Shown here: piece by piece, positions 1-12,794 of the stretch | How positions within the stretch are numbered: position 1 is the stretch's first letter | Layout of the letters: the number at the start of each line of letters is the position of its first letter | Assembly: GCA_036346405.1 (NCBI GenBank) | Contig: CM070567.1 | Coordinates: forward strand, 48,161,633-48,225,632 | Source: Phyllostachys edulis | Lineage: Eukaryota; Streptophyta; Magnoliopsida; Poales; Poaceae | DNA: 64,000 nucleotides | Direction of reading: 5' to 3' | Notes under the pieces: generated by a model | Told to the model about the DNA's origin: nothing | The model's input: the letters and a program-made list of their open reading frames with translations, nothing else | Database searches by the model: none | Position numbers and translations under genes: made by a program

Positions 1-425
1 AAATATTTAAAGAAAATATTTGCTTTATGCAAATTCAACCAATAAGCCTTCCTTTGATATATCATTGCATGCATTATAATCTGTTATTGGGTGTAACTTG
101 CGAGCACGGAAGTTGTGCTCATCCTTGCTTAATGCAAATAAACTTCAGAGGAGAAGGACTTCACCACCGGTGTGGATCTCGACGACTAGGCCGCTACCAC
201 AATCGATTGCCTGTGGCAGATCAGCTGGACTCCACTACTTTTTGTCTTCCGCTGTGTTTGTTTATTGTTGGCTTGTAAACATTTCTTGTAATAAACTCTG
301 TTGATTATTAATAAAGTTGTGCGATTTATGAATGTTACCATATCTATTTACTGTGTGAACTAGCTACTAATCATGGGACTAGTTTAGAAACACACAGAGG
401 ATTTGGGGTGTTACTCCCGGGTCCG
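1..425 (+). mobile_element. 3' end of a chromovirus-type Ty3/gypsy LTR (truncated)
   Basis: The sequence aligns by eye, with many shared blocks, to about 14690-15110, the tail of the LTR that follows the integrase/chromodomain fragment at 11700-12759. Shared blocks include the 'gcttgtaa' and 'taataaagttg' stretches and the 'ctgtgtgaactagc' type end. Only the 3' part of the LTR lies in the window. The right edge near 410-425 is where minus-strand gag sequence of another element begins. The two short forward ORFs here have no recognisable content. The exact LTR end is not resolved. Confidence 0.6.
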
Positions 426-1780
426 ATAAAAGCATCTCCCAATTATGTATGGATCCCTCGGGCTAGTTGAACAACCAGGTCCTAGCGGAACCCTTTAGAA
501 CCGTAAGCAAATAATTAGCCATTACCTTATTATCGCCTCCAACAACCTGAATGGTGGTAGTATAGACTTGGAGGAACTCTGACGGGTTTTGCGTTCCATC
601 AAAATTTCCTATATTTCCTGGCTTGAACTTCTCCAGCCAGATAACATCTCTTAGTTCGAGAGAAAAAGCCTTACAACCTGCATAAGGTCCAACACATTGT
701 CATACATTACGATAATTATTTCGTCCAACAGGAGATCTGGGACGTCTATCACGCCCCGAAAAATGGTTATCGTGCTCACCTTGGCCTTGAACGTAATGGC
801 CAGAAGCACCATAATTTCGGCTTTGTCTTCGGCGTCCAATCGAGGACCCTTCTAGGTGTGAGTCCGTTTGGGAAAGCACAGTGAGCGATCGAGTGGAAAT
901 ATTCTCCACCGCATCTTGTGCGATAGCACGCATTACTTGCACTCCTTGCTCCAGAGTTAATCCTTCCGGGGGACGTGCGATGGCGCTTGCTAGGAGCGAA
1001 TGCGCTCTGCAGGGGAATCCTCCTACATGGGGGTTGTTAAGGCATTTAGATCTCTTACCATCGTTGCTCGCGGTAGTGGTATATGTATCGCCTGTGGCAA
1101 CGCCCTCGCTGAGGAGCCAGGGGCGTCTCGGTAGTAGTGGTCACGAACCTACGAGATATGCGCTTGTGTGGCGGCACGTATCTTGGCTTGTCGGGCCTCT
1201 TCCTCTCTTTGGAGGCATTCTCTCTCTTCTCATTCTTAGCGTTGCCCTAATGCTTCACGATTATCGTCGGGATTGGGTTGATTGCCACCGACCATGGCAA
1301 CCTGATGACCGTCGAAACAGACGGAAGGGGTGAACATGCCATCGTCCTCTGAGGAAGAGGACGAGTTGTATTGTAGGGTGAAGAGAAGATTTTCCCCAGA
1401 TGTTCTCTCCAGACCTTTAGTGTGGAGGCCGCCAGTGAGATCATCATGGTACGTTGGGCTCCAGGAACCTTCCGAATCTCCTGCTCTAAGGGAGACAGTC
1501 TCAGAATAGTACTCATTCACAGCGGCACTTGTGGACGAAGGCACGGCCGGCGTAGAGCCAGCGGATGCAGACTTAGTGGGCGACGGTGCCTCAGCAATGG
1601 TCCCGGAGGAACCATGGGCATTGCCGGATACGAGGACGAAGTTTTCCTCCATGTTATCATCGTAGTCGGAAATGTCGAGGATGCTTTCTTCTCTCCACGT
1701 AGGCAAGTTTTGATTCATGAGCAAAGCACGAGATACATTACCAGAATTGAGTCGGTGAAAATGATGACAGCGATCCCCAC
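426..1780 (-). pseudogene. Degraded gag of a Tat-like Ty3/gypsy retrotransposon
   Basis: Read on the minus strand just after the primer site at 1776-1793, this is the gag leader and capsid region of a Ty3/gypsy element. The first part (1236-1780) is a low-complexity Ser/Glu/Asp-rich leader. At 420-620 the reading resembles the retrotransposon gag domain (PF03732 type), with a GNIGNFDG block, a VMANYLL block and a later LFN*PEGSIHNW block containing an in-frame stop. The frame changes several times, so no intact gag remains. The 3' end is cut off by the LTR tail at 1-425, and protease and polymerase are absent. In the intact family gag forms the particle core; this copy cannot. Confidence 0.7.
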
Positions 1781-1793
1781 GGACGGCGCCAGC
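1776..1793 (-). other. Primer binding site of the minus-strand Ty3/gypsy element
   Basis: Immediately downstream of the LTR end (minus strand) the sequence reads GCTGGCGCCGTCCGTGGG. The TGGCGCCGT core is typical of the primer site of plant Tat-lineage Ty3/gypsy elements. Its position, directly after an LTR ending in CA and before gag, supports the assignment. Confidence 0.65.
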
Positions 1794-2440
1794 TGTCGAT
1801 GTCTGGGACTCCCACCATAGAACGGACAAATAAGAATATAAAGAAAAAAAATAGAGATTGCTATTTATTTGTCAAAGGACTCGAAACAGTGGTGTATATT
1901 GCAAAGAGTATGCTCTGATTACAGAAAAAAATGACTATGAATACACGTGGATTAGGGATTGGATCAGACTCTATCTTACAAAGGCACATAGGCTGGGCTT
2001 TTATAGTTCTACAAGTGTCAGCAGTTGATTGCAGTAGCACCTCTTCACGTCAATGGTCGCATCCCTTTAAGCCAATCATCGCGTCCCTTTATGGTGACCG
2101 CTGTGTCTCCAGATGTAACGGCCAATATCTTCTCCACGTGGGTTGTAATTAACCACACGTGGGTAACCGCCTTTAAGGACCTCCTCTATTGGGGAGAGAG
2201 GTCCTGGGATGGCCTGAAGAGACCTCTCCAAGAGACAGGCCCTGGAGAGGACTTAGAGTGATCCAGGACTTGGAGTGATCCAAAAACACCTCCAGGAGAG
2301 AGGTCCTCGAATGGTCTGAAGGGAAGGTTCTTGGACCCACCTTCTAACTACGTAATTAATCCTGGGCCCAACAAGCTAATTTGGGCCCAATAGAGGATCC
2401 AGATTACTTTTGAATAAATGTATATCCAGATAATTCAACA
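1794..2440 (-). mobile_element. 5' LTR of the Tat-like Ty3/gypsy element (minus strand)
   Basis: On the minus strand the segment begins TGTTGAATTATC at 2440 and ends TCGACA at 1794, the TG...CA form of an LTR, followed directly by a primer site and gag. Its length is 647 bp. The middle (about 2170-2330) contains repeated AGGTCCT/CCAGGA blocks. The partner LTR is not in the window, so this is one end of a truncated element. Confidence 0.65.
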
Positions 2441-2769
2441 ATCTTCGTCAGAAGGAATTTCCTAGCATCGAGTTGTTTCTAACTCTTGCTACCAGTACAA
2501 GAAAATCGAGTTCAATAAAAAAGGTCGCACAAATTTTTAAGCACACTCTTTTTCCACTATTTACTTAGTTTATATAATTAAACTAAGCAAATAGCCAGGG
2601 CTAGGATAAAGTTATAAATATGACTTCAATTCTTAGTCTTAAAATTCAATTCTTATTTCTATTTTTGTCTTGTGAGTTACTGGCTACTCGAAGAGACAAT
2701 TTGCAGGAAAATAAAGATTTATATTCATAAGCAAGAAATCGTTTTTACAATCACATGCCTTATTACAAA
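2441..2769. other. Spacer with no recognised gene
   Basis: AT-rich sequence between the minus-strand LTR and the end of the PF04195-type gene. I see no coding potential, repeats or terminal structures that I can name. Confidence 0.4.
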
Positions 2770-4227
2770 CTACTCTGATGGAGGAGATTCAATCTGCATC
2801 TCCTCTGCGACCTTCTTGCCGACTGGCCGCACCTCTTCGATTTGTTGTGCTGCCTCCGTTTTAGGATAGTCGAAATCAACTTCGACTGGTTGAAGACTAA
2901 GACTACGATCATGAGCCTTAAGTTTTGCCAGAGCAAAACATACTGTACTTTCGACCGCATGTCTTATCGAGTTGGCTTGGTTGGTCTTCAAAGTTGTTAT
3001 CAACTCCTGATGAGTTCTGACTTGCTATCCAATCGTACTCGTATGTCCGACCACGGTGTCTTCAAGAGGAGTGACCTCCTTAGCACGGAGTCCACTGAGC
3101 ACATTGTTAAGGAGAGAAATGTTGTCTTGATGGTTGATCTTTGTAGTCTTCATTTTCTCCTAACTGCGAGTCCAAGTTTCCTGAAGTCATTTTATTTCGA
3201 CTGTTTGCTCTGAAAATAAAGCACAATTAGTTAAAAAAAATACTTCTTAAAGACTAGTAAATAAAACTGGTTGTAGGTAAAGAATTCTTACCAACTAAGT
3301 GAGAGTCAAGCTTCTTGACTTCATCATTGTGGGAGGCAGCATCTTTTGTGCACTGCTCCTCTCATGCCTTTATGCTCTTGTCTTTGTCTTTGGAGATACG
3401 AGTAAGCTCGTTGATCACCAAGATCTTCAAATCGACCTCGGTTGAAGCTTACCCATATCGACCTCTTTTTCTAAAAAAGAAAAGGAGTTGGAGAAAGAAA
3501 AGAAAGTTGTCAAAATGAAAAATGATAAGTAAAATACTTACTATTTATTTCATTCTACAGCTCACAAGCTGCAGATTTTGCCTCCTAAAGGTTCTTCAAC
3601 AAGTCTTCTTTTTCATCCTTTCGCCTTTGCGCATCGGCTTTTACATAATCGAGTGCATCGGCCAAGATTCTTTCGTCACTTTTAAACCTACAAAGGTTAA
3701 AGTAGACATGAATACTGAATGAATGGTCGAAACAAAAAAGACTACTCATAACAGTAACTTACCATCTCCCTGCTTGTTCGTAGAGTTCAAGTTTTTTGCT
3801 TTCTCAGCAACACCAGTTGCCTATGGTATTCACCAACAGTAGCAACTTGCTTGAGAGCTCTCTGAACAAAGAAATATAATGAGAAAAAGAAAAATCCAAA
3901 TATATAAATATTTGGTATCGAGTACTTACATTGATGGTTGACCAGCAAAATGGGCATACATCGTCTCGGAATCCTCCAGTTTACGGAACCTGTCGACTTT
4001 GTCCCACCGCATTCTTTGAAGACGCTCGTCACCAAAGATATTTCCCCTGTTGGGAATATCCTTACAGTGTGGAACTCGGTCACGAGACCTAAACGAAGAG
4101 GACCAAACAACCGATGGTCCAAAGAAATTGAGGAAGAGGTTGAAAGAGTCTTCACATCTCCTTCTTCGTTGTTGACAGAAGACGCAACTCCAACTTGAGG
4201 ACCCGGAGGAACATCCTCCACAATCTC
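2770..4227 (-). pseudogene. 3' third of a split PF04195-type 'putative gypsy-type transposon' gene
   Basis: Minus-strand coding blocks with intron-like gaps. The last block (3003-2770) has the coiled, Ala/Glu-rich tail typical of these grass proteins (AVESTVCFALAKL, then VRPVGKKVAEEM and a stop). Intron signals are visible on the minus strand: GTAAGT near 3768 with ...CTTTGTAG near 3690, and GTAAGT near 3927 with ...TTGTTCAG near 3861. The upstream edge is the insertion point of the LTR at 4228-8957; the reading frame resumes at 9127 on its other side. Such proteins are known as extra, often antisense, ORFs of grass Tat-lineage Ty3/gypsy elements. Their biochemical role is not established. 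Confidence 0.6.
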
Positions 4228-7200
4228 TGTCACATCCCCAAATTAACTAATGAGGATTAGTTTGCATCTCATTAGCATGCATAATGTTTTTGGAGCATTT
4301 GCATAAATTATTGCACTAGGAAAATCTTAATCACAAGATTAAACTTAAACCTAAAGCAACTCTCCAAATGAAAACAGAAACAAATACTATTAAAGTTCCC
4401 TGGGAAATAATTTATTCAAATACTATAATATTTATCACAAATAAATATATTTTCCCCAAATTTTTGCAACTCAAATTAAGCCATAGAAATTTCAAACTCA
4501 AATCAATAACTTAAGTTACGTTAGAATTTAGAATAAGCAAATAAATCTTGAACAATGAAGTTTAAGATTTGATTTAACTACTAGGATGTCCCAGGAACCC
4601 CTCTATTTTATTTTGGTTTTTTTGGATTTGTATTGCTATTTTTAGTGGCCCGGTCAAAGTAGGTTTTCGATTTTAAATCTCAGTCAAACCCAAAACCCAA
4701 CCCTAGCACTATTGGACTTGGGTGCGACCAACCGAGCCACTTTCTCTTGGTTGGACCCCAACCATTTTGCATTTGGGACCAGGCCAAACCGACGCTAAGT
4801 CATTTGGGCCATCCGATTTGGTATCGACCGTCCAGATCAGTTGGGCCGTTTGGATTGTCCGAACGCGCAGCGCATCTGGACCGCCCGATCAAGATCGAGT
4901 GGTCCAAACAGCACCGACCCAAGCCACTTGGCTTAGCCCAACCCTCTGAGTTATGCATGGGCCGTTCGATTTCCATCAAACTGTCTAGATCGTTTGGGAT
5001 GTTCAGACCGTCCGAACAACCAACACGATCTGGACCGTCAATTTTCAATCGAACTGTCCGAAAAAATTGGGACGTTCGGACCGTCCGAACGGTCATCTCA
5101 ATCAGGACCGTCCAATCTCGATTGAACATCCAAAACATCCTGACCCGGGTGAACTGACTTGGCTCAACCACCTAAACGCACCACGCCGCACTAGGCTCCG
5201 ACTCGGCTTGTCTTTGAATCACTAACGAGGTGGCCCCACTTGTCAGCTTCTTCGTCCTCCTCCCGTTGGGCGCTCAGAGCGTGAACGCCACATCACCGCC
5301 GCATGCTGCGTCGCCCCGTTAACATCGTGAGCCACCGCCCATTGCGACCTATCCAGGAGCTTCGTTGCTTAATGCTGCCTCCATTGCCGTCATTTTCTCC
5401 GGGTTAAAACCCCTCAAAACCCTAGCGTTCCTCACTTTTCCTCGTTTTGGCCAAGGAAAAGGACGCTGGTTCTAGCTCCTCTCTTAGGCAAGCTTCAGTC
5501 CAATGCTACCCTTCTTGTTCTTCTTCAATGCTCTTTCCATTTTAGCTAACCTCAGCTCGTGCCTTGGGTTGTAGCTCTCGGACCACCTTGGTGCCATTCG
5601 GCAGTTCCGAAACGTGCACCCGGAGACACCACCGTGATATTTTCAACTCCAGTGAGCCTTGTATTAAATCTTGCATGTCATATCATGTCTTTGAGTATGA
5701 TATGGAAAACCCCTCAATCAATTTTGCTAATGCTCGACAGGAGCTCGTGAAATTGGATTTTTCTCATTTCGGCCGAAGAAACCCTAGTTTCTTCTCCAAC
5801 TCTGGTGTGGTAAGTCATTGCTCAATTCTTTGCTTGTACACCACCCTTGTACCTCACTTAATCTCTCTTGACCACTCATTGTCATTCTGGTTGCCTAGGA
5901 AGTCCTCTCCATGTGAAGCCGTGCTGACGTCGTCATCGTCCTCGACGCTGGCCCAGTTTCAAGCTCCTCCGACCCTCTCCAACCCTCAGGTAGCCTCACT
6001 TAGTCCCGTAGATGCTGAGGCACATGCTTAATTGGACGTTGCGGAGCTTTTCGTTGTGCATGCATGTTTGCCGTAGTTTTAGCACCGCTCAACTCTGGCT
6101 AGCCACCGGTACGGTCCATCTCAGCCATCGCCACCACTCCCATTAGGTGCGCACGGCTATTAGGAACCCATTCGTGGCCTTGGTTCACGTCGGCGTGGAC
6201 CACATCGCCGGCGGTGAGCTCAGCAATGAACTCGGGCTTTTGTCAGTTTTTCTGACCGGTACTGTAGCAAGGCCATTAGCGGCAATCCCATCCTTAAAAT
6301 GCTAATCATTGCTTAGTAGTTAATGGCTGCCTTAAGGAATTAATGAGTCACTTACATGTGGGGTCTTGAGTAAAAAACAAGGTTTAAATATCAGTTTCAG
6401 TTGAGTGAATGACATGCGAAACCTGCACTTAAGTGCCCTGTGGACTGTGCAGGTGAACATGTGGAACGGACTCATGGACCAATGATTTATGCCCTATTGC
6501 GTGGACCAGTGTCTATGACCTACGGGCCCCACCTGTTAGCGCGCAGTTAAATCAGAAATCAAAATGAAAAGCACTATTCACTGGACCCACCCATCAGCTC
6601 CTGTGGCTAGCGTAGCGCTCAGTAGGAAAAGTCTAAAATGATTAAGGAAATTCGGAATCCATTTATTTGTACACTGAAAATGTATTTAACTTCAAAAATT
6701 CATAACTAATTCATATGAACTCAAAATAGTTGAACTCAGTTATTTTGATCTTATAATATTATTCCCTATTTATTTATGTAATCCTCTTCCCTACCACTAT
6801 TCTACAAATTTTCACCAAGTAATTAAATTAGGATGAATAGTGACCGAAGGTCAATTTTCTGGGTTTTCCAGAAAACTAATTTTCAAACCACCTTAACTTT
6901 CGCATACTAATTCCAAATGGAATAATTCTTTCACCTAAATTCATCTAAAATCATCATCTAGCCACTGTAGAAATTTCATGCATTTTTTAGCAATTTGAAT
7001 TTTATGGTATTTCTTGGTGTTTATCGATATTTTTATTCTATAGAGTCCGAAGTAATAAACGTAGACTCCTTCGCCACCGAGAGTGAACAACTTGAGTACT
7101 AGCAAGGCAAGCATCATTTGAACTTTCTTTTACATGATGTTGATCCCAGTTTTTGATAAGTTAGTGTTTTAAAATGCAATGATATTGCTTGCATGCTATT

Positions 7201-8957
7201 TTGTTATGTCAATATTTTTGTGATGTGTAGCTAGTTATTTCCTACTCTTGAGGTTATCCTTGAATTAATCTAGTACCTGAATACTTAAGTTAGGATTGGT
7301 GAAATATATTGTATGGGTTTGCTTAGCCATGCAAGTCTTGAGAGTGTGTTAGTACGATTGATGGGATTATTCCGTCGACCTTAGGAAACACCTTACTTTT
7401 ATCTTCTCTACCTTTGGTCCAGATCTTCGAATCTGGTTGTTCAGTTCTTTTGGTTAAAAATTAAAAGTGATTTGGGTCTAGACAAGTGGTTGCTAGTGAG
7501 GGTGCCTTCGTGCACGAGATCGGGTATGTGGTTGTCTTGTCCGGACCAATAAGGACCGAACTTTGGTGACGTCGTTAATTCAAGTAACACTTGTACTTCC
7601 ACACGCGGTATATGGGTGCCGTTTGGTTAAATAAGGGGAAGGTTTCATTGTTTTAGACCACAGGTGGTGTGAGGACATAGAGACCGTGAAATCCTATGTT
7701 CCTTAGGAACCCAGTGTAATATATATTGTGCGGGTGAGCACGATTACCTATGTTGGTGGTCAACCAACATATTAACTACCTTACACTGGCCCCTCCGACA
7801 CAACTTGCGTGCCTTCTTAGCATTTGCTATATGCATATGTACTAAGTTGGGATTTCATCTCGCATAGGTGATCTAACTCAATAGGATCTTCTTGCTAAAC
7901 AATACCAAATCTCGATCTACCCGGCCAACTCACCAAAGGCAGTGTGTTTGGCTTACGGGCTGGCAAGTCGATGTGGGTAAAGTTGTACTCTCCTGCAGGG
8001 TATAAATCTATTCGAATAGCTGTGTCCACGGTTACGGACGACTGCTTGAATTTGGGAGTCATTATTGTTAGACTTTGAATTAAAATTGACTTGGTTACAA
8101 CTTGGAATTTGGCATGAATGGGTATTCATGCATATTTGTTTATCATAGTGGGCTACCACTTTGGTATTTGTTTGAATCAATTGTTTATTAATGTACTACT
8201 ATGTCACATGTCTTTTTTTAAAAATCTGTTTTTGAAATGGCAATTGTAAAACTAGTATGTGTAGAATAAGAATTGTTGCGTTTTCTGCAAAACTAAGCCA
8301 CTATTGCCATCCTTTTTGATCCTCTAAGCATAAATATTTTTAATTTGTGTAAGACTTGCGAGTACATTTGTACTTAACCTGGGTGCTGCAAATTCAGGTG
8401 AAGCCGATTCTACGCCCGACGAGTTCGTTAGCACCGAGTTTAGCGACGCTAACGAATAGTGCAATTATTTAACTCCCAGTCGGTTGCCAAGGGTTATGGG
8501 GCATACCATGCTGGACTTTTGGTTTATTTACATTACTTCCGCTGCTACTTAATGTTCTCATTTGAATTTGGCCGATCGGCCACTTATAATAGTTGTAGAC
8601 TTAAACTATTATGATGTATGTCTTTTGAAATATCAATGTATGAATGTTGTATGGATGTGATCAACGTTGAATGAGAGTATGAGCATATTGGTCGCTGATC
8701 TTGGGAGCCAACATGGTTTCATAGTCGCTGTTGATGAATTCCCCTTTAACTCATTAAGTGTATACTTGGACTGTAGAAGGACCGGTTATCATGTAGTGCT
8801 TGCAGAGGAGCAATACGTATGATCATTGGAGCTCCAGTTCGGTCAAGACTTCTCACTTGATGGAGTTAATTTGGAATTCATTTACTTGAGGCCCAGAGTT
8901 ATTTCCATAAGACCGGGAAGGCCTCGGTCTTATGGAAATAATCCGGGGGTCCTCACA
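4228..8957 (+). mobile_element. Solo LTR, 4.73 kb, inside the PF04195-type gene
   Basis: The segment starts TGTCACATCCCC and ends CCTCACA. It is flanked by ATCTC (4223-4227) and ACCTC (8958-8962), a 5-bp target-site duplication with one mismatch. Removing it joins the flanking minus-strand coding sequence in frame. There are no gag or pol ORFs inside. Its left part matches 9128-11697 and its right end (8580-8957) matches 15187-15563. Parts of 7080-8580 also resemble the LTR at 12795-15180, for example the 'gtgggtaaag...ttcgaatag' block at about 7975-8015 versus 14427-14465. Orientation is given as the strand on which it reads TGTCACATCC...CACA. Confidence 0.7.
4760..5115. repeat. Dispersed palindromic 'GACCGTCCGAAC' motifs inside the solo LTR
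   Basis: About six imperfect copies of a GGACCGTCC / CCGTCCGAAC / GTTCGGACCGTCCGAAC motif occur within 350 bp, several of them self-complementary. The corresponding part of the related LTR copy (9600-9665) has fewer. Short forward and reverse ORFs across here are open because of the repeats and are not genes. Confidence 0.5.
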
Positions 8958-9127
8958 ACCTCCTTCCTGGCACGGCGGTCGGAGCTTCCTACTCCAGCTT
9001 GACCGGTTGTTCTTGATGATCGTAGGACCAAATCCCTTGTTTGATTATTGAGATTCTCAACTATTGACTCGATCGCCAGAGCGTCTTGGTCTTCCACCGT
9101 CTTCGCCTCCTCTACGATCACCTCAGT
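8958..9127 (-). pseudogene. Middle fragment of the split PF04195-type gene
   Basis: These 170 bp lie between the two LTR insertions and keep one open minus-strand frame. The peptide contains TEVIVEEAKTVEDQ and then an acidic linker. Its left border abuts the 4228-8957 LTR and its right border the 9128-15563 composite, each with target-site duplication bases. The same frame continues at 15569 upstream and 4227 downstream. It is a non-conserved hydrophilic linker of the gag-like protein rather than a domain. Confidence 0.6.
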
Positions 9128-11697
9128 TGTCACAGCCCCAACATATTAAATGAATTATTACGTATCTCATGAGCATGCATGTCATTTCTGAAATATTTGC
9201 ATAAAATATTATATTTGAAAATTTTTATTTTTTTAAACCTACAACTCAAATTGAAGCTTCAACATAAAACAAAAAAAAAACACTTGTGATCATCCGTGGG
9301 AAATAATTTATTTAAACCATATATTATTTATCATGAATAAAAATATTTTCCCAAATTTTTGGAACCTAATTCAACCATGTAAAAATTCAAACCAAGTTCT
9401 AAAAGCCCTTGCTGTTAATGAATTAAAATAAGAAGAATAAATCTTGAACAACAAGGTTAGAAATTTTATATAGGTACTAGATCATCCCAGGAACACCTTT
9501 GAACTTTTTTCGAATTTTAGGAATTTGTTTGCTATTTTTTTAGCTCGATCAAACTTAAGGGATTTGAAGTTAAAATAGTAACTGGTCAGGTTGACTTGGG
9601 CCGATCGGACCCTCCGACCAGACCCGGCTCCGATCGGACCATCCGAACAGACCTGGCCCCAACCGGACTCAAACAGTCACGTCTTGACTTGATCCAACCA
9701 AGTCACCACACTGCACTAGGGCTTGACTCGAGCCGTTTTTGAACCACTGACCAGTAGGCCCCATTGGTCAGGGCCTTCATCCTTGTTAGCGCGCAAAGCT
9801 TCGTCGCCACGCGCCCGCCGCATGCTGCAAACACTCGTCGATGCCGTGGCCGCACCGTCCAACCTAACCAACCCTAGTGCATCCCCACTTGACACCGCCT
9901 CTATTCCCGTCATCTCCCCGAGCTAAAACCCCATCCTGCCCTCGTTCCTCCTCACTTCTCCTCTTTTCAGCTGAGGAGAGGGACACTCTCTCTTGCTCAT
10001 GGCTCGGGTAAGCTCAAAGCTTTAACGTCCCTCGTTCTCACCATCCCATGCCGTCTCCATTTTGGCTAATGCAATCTCCTTTCTTCGCTTGTAGCTTTCG
10101 AGACAAAGCAGTGCCATTGGAGCTTCCAGAGCGCGCACCGAGCGGCATCCTTTTGGCCATCTTCTTCTCTGGTGAGCTTCTTGATCAATCTTGCGCGTCA
10201 CATCGTGACTTTGAGCATGATTAAGAAAACCCCTCAACTAATTTGGGCAATGCATGACAGGAGTTTTGGAATTTGGAAGTGACCCATTTCCGGCCGATAA
10301 GGTTCCATTTTCACCTCATTGTCGATCCGGTGAGGCATTGTCTTATCCCCTTCATTTACATCATCTTAGTAACTCCCTTAAGCATCTCCATCAGCTATTT
10401 GTCCCTCTCCATTCTCAGGGTCTTCTCTTCACGTGAGCCGTAGCACCGCTGTCACCTTTGTCGACGCTAACACTACTCTGGCCATCCCCAAACCTCTCCA
10501 ACGCTCAGGTAGCATCCTTGAGTCTCATAGATGTTGTGGCACACGCTAAAGTGGACAACACGGAGCTTTACTTTCGCATGCATGTTGTCGCAGTTTTGCC
10601 GCCGCCCATCTCCGGCGTGCCGTCGGTACATACCACTGTAGAGGTTGCCACCGGTACCTTTAGAAGCACACGGCTATTAGGAACCCATTTATGGTCTTGG
10701 TTCACGCTAGCGTGGACCACATCGCCGGCGGTGAGCCTGGCAGTGAACCCACCCATTTTTGGGCTTTTGTCGTACTCCGACCACTACTGTAGCGAGGAGG
10801 TTAGGGCAAATTAGTGTAATTAACTGTAAATGATTGCTTAGTTGGTTAAATGGATGTCTTAAAAGAACTGATGTGTCACTTACACGTGGGGCTGTAAACA
10901 GAAAACGAGGTTTAAATACCGATTTTGCTTAGAGAGTGACATGTGGGACCGAGGCACTTAAGTGTACAGTGGTGAACTCGTGGACCGGACTCATGAGTCG
11001 ACGATTCATGCACTGTTGCGTGGATCGGTGTCTATGACCTACGGGCCCCACCTGTCAGAACGCTTAGATTCGGGAAATAAATGAAAAAGAAATGAAAATT
11101 GCGTGGGTCCCGTTGTCAATGTCTAATACTAGCGTAGCGCTCGGTACAAAAAGTATTAATTACTTTAGGAAATCCCGAAACGAATTATTTGTTCCACTGA
11201 AAAATACAATTAACTTCAAAAATGCATAACAAATTCATCTCAACTTAAAATCTTGTGAAACCAATTTTCATAATTTTCATTTTAAGTGAACGTTATTTTG
11301 AAATAGGTTTCAAATATTTCATTGTCCTAGAAAATATAGTTTTTGGAAATTGATCCATAACTGAATTAGTTTTACACTAGAAAGTGCTTTTAACTTTGAA
11401 AATTCTTAACTAATTCATATAAACTCCAAATGAGTTGAACCAAGTTATTTTGGTCTTATAATTTTGTTCTCTATTTAGCTATGTGATCCTTTTCTCCACC
11501 TCTGTCCTGCAAAATTTCACTAAATAATTAAATTCGGATGAATAGTAACCAAAGCACAGTTTTCAACATTTTCCAGAAATCTGGTTTTCAAACTACTATA
11601 ACTTTCACATACTAGCTCCAAATGGAATAATTCTTTCACCTAAATTCATATAAAATCATCATCTAGCTACTGTAGAAAATGCATGCATTTTTTAGCA
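9128..11697 (+). mobile_element. Left part of an LTR related to 4228-8957
   Basis: It follows the order of 4228 to about 6990, with shared blocks such as 'gggaaataatttattta', 'catcatctag', 'cctacgggcccc' and the GC-rich 9700-10800 stretch matching 5200-6250. Divergence is substantial, with many substitutions and indels. Similarity stops abruptly at about 11697, where integrase sequence begins. No genes; the short ORFs at 9716-10814 are spurious. Confidence 0.6.
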
Positions 11698-11699
11698 CT

Positions 11700-12759
11700 T
11701 CGAAGTAGGAACAAGTGGGCATAGACTTTATCACTAGATTGCCTAGGACCCAATCGGGCTATGATTCCATCTGGATTGTGATCGACCGTTTGACAAAGGT
11801 GGCACACTTCATACCAGTCAAGACCACTTATCAAAGTAGTAAGTTGGCAGAGCTATACATGGCCAGGATTGTTTGTCTACATGGAGTACCCAAAAAGATA
11901 GTGTCTGACAGAGGTTCTCATCTCACCTCTAGATTTTGCAAGAGCTTGCATGAAGCCTTGGGGACCCGACTCAACTTGAGTACAGCATATCACCCCAAAC
12001 CGATGGACAAACAGAAAGAATAAATCAGATTCTTGAAGACATGCTTCAAGCTTGTGCTTTAGACTTTGGGAAGAGTTGGGATCAGAACCTCCCTTATGCA
12101 GAATTCTCAGCTATCAAGATAGCTTGCAAATGTCTCCCTTTGAAGCATTGTATGGCAGACCTTGTAGAACCCCTCTCCTTTGGGATCAAGTTAGAGAACA
12201 TCAGTTCTTTGGACCCGATTTGATCAAGGAGGCTAAAAGTAAAGTGAGGCTGAGAAGAGAATGATTGAGAGTGGCTCAATCCTGACAAAAGAGCTATGCC
12301 GACAACCGTCGCAGAGATTTATCCTTTGAGGTAGGAGATTTTGTCTACCTCAGAGTAACTCCACTCAAAGGAGTAAGAAGATTTCAGATAAGAGGAAAGC
12401 TCGCACCAAGGTTTGTTGGACCAAACAAAATTGTGGAAAGAAAAGGCGAGGTTGCCTATCAGCTAGAGCTACCGGCGTCGTTGTCTACAGTTCATGACAT
12501 CTTCCACGTGTCACAGCTGAAGAAGTGTCTTCGAGTTCCAACAGAGCAAACAATGCTGGAGGGCATCGACCTACAAGAAGACCTCACCTATGTGGAGCTG
12601 CCGATCAAGATTTTGGATGTCGCGGAGCGCGTCACCAGAAGCAGGATCATCCGTTCGTGCAAGGTCCAGTGGAGTAACCACTCAGAGGAAGAAGCCACCT
12701 GGGAACGAGAAGAAGATCTGAAGGCCGAGTATCCCCACCTCTTTGTTAACCAAGTCTGA
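11700..12759 (+). pseudogene. Ty3/gypsy chromovirus integrase and chromodomain remnant
   Basis: The reading enters at a KWE-type block where the Trp codon is TAG, then runs 11715-12023 through GIDFITRLPR, a YDSIWIVIDRLTKVAHF-type core and VSDRGSHLTSRF. This is the integrase catalytic core (rve), with two of its acidic residues visible. A frameshift follows near 12010, and the rest (12041-12432) is broken. The last part (12433-12759) has the VHDIFHVSQLKKC block and a C-terminal chromodomain-like segment (SEEEATWEREEDL...YPHLF) before a TGA. Protease, reverse transcriptase and RNase H are missing. It is followed by a 19-bp hairpin, a purine tract (TTAAGGGGGTAGG) and an LTR, the normal 3' order of a chromovirus. 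Confidence 0.85.
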
Positions 12760-12794
12760 ATCTCGGGGTCGAGATTCTCTTAAGGGGGTAGGTT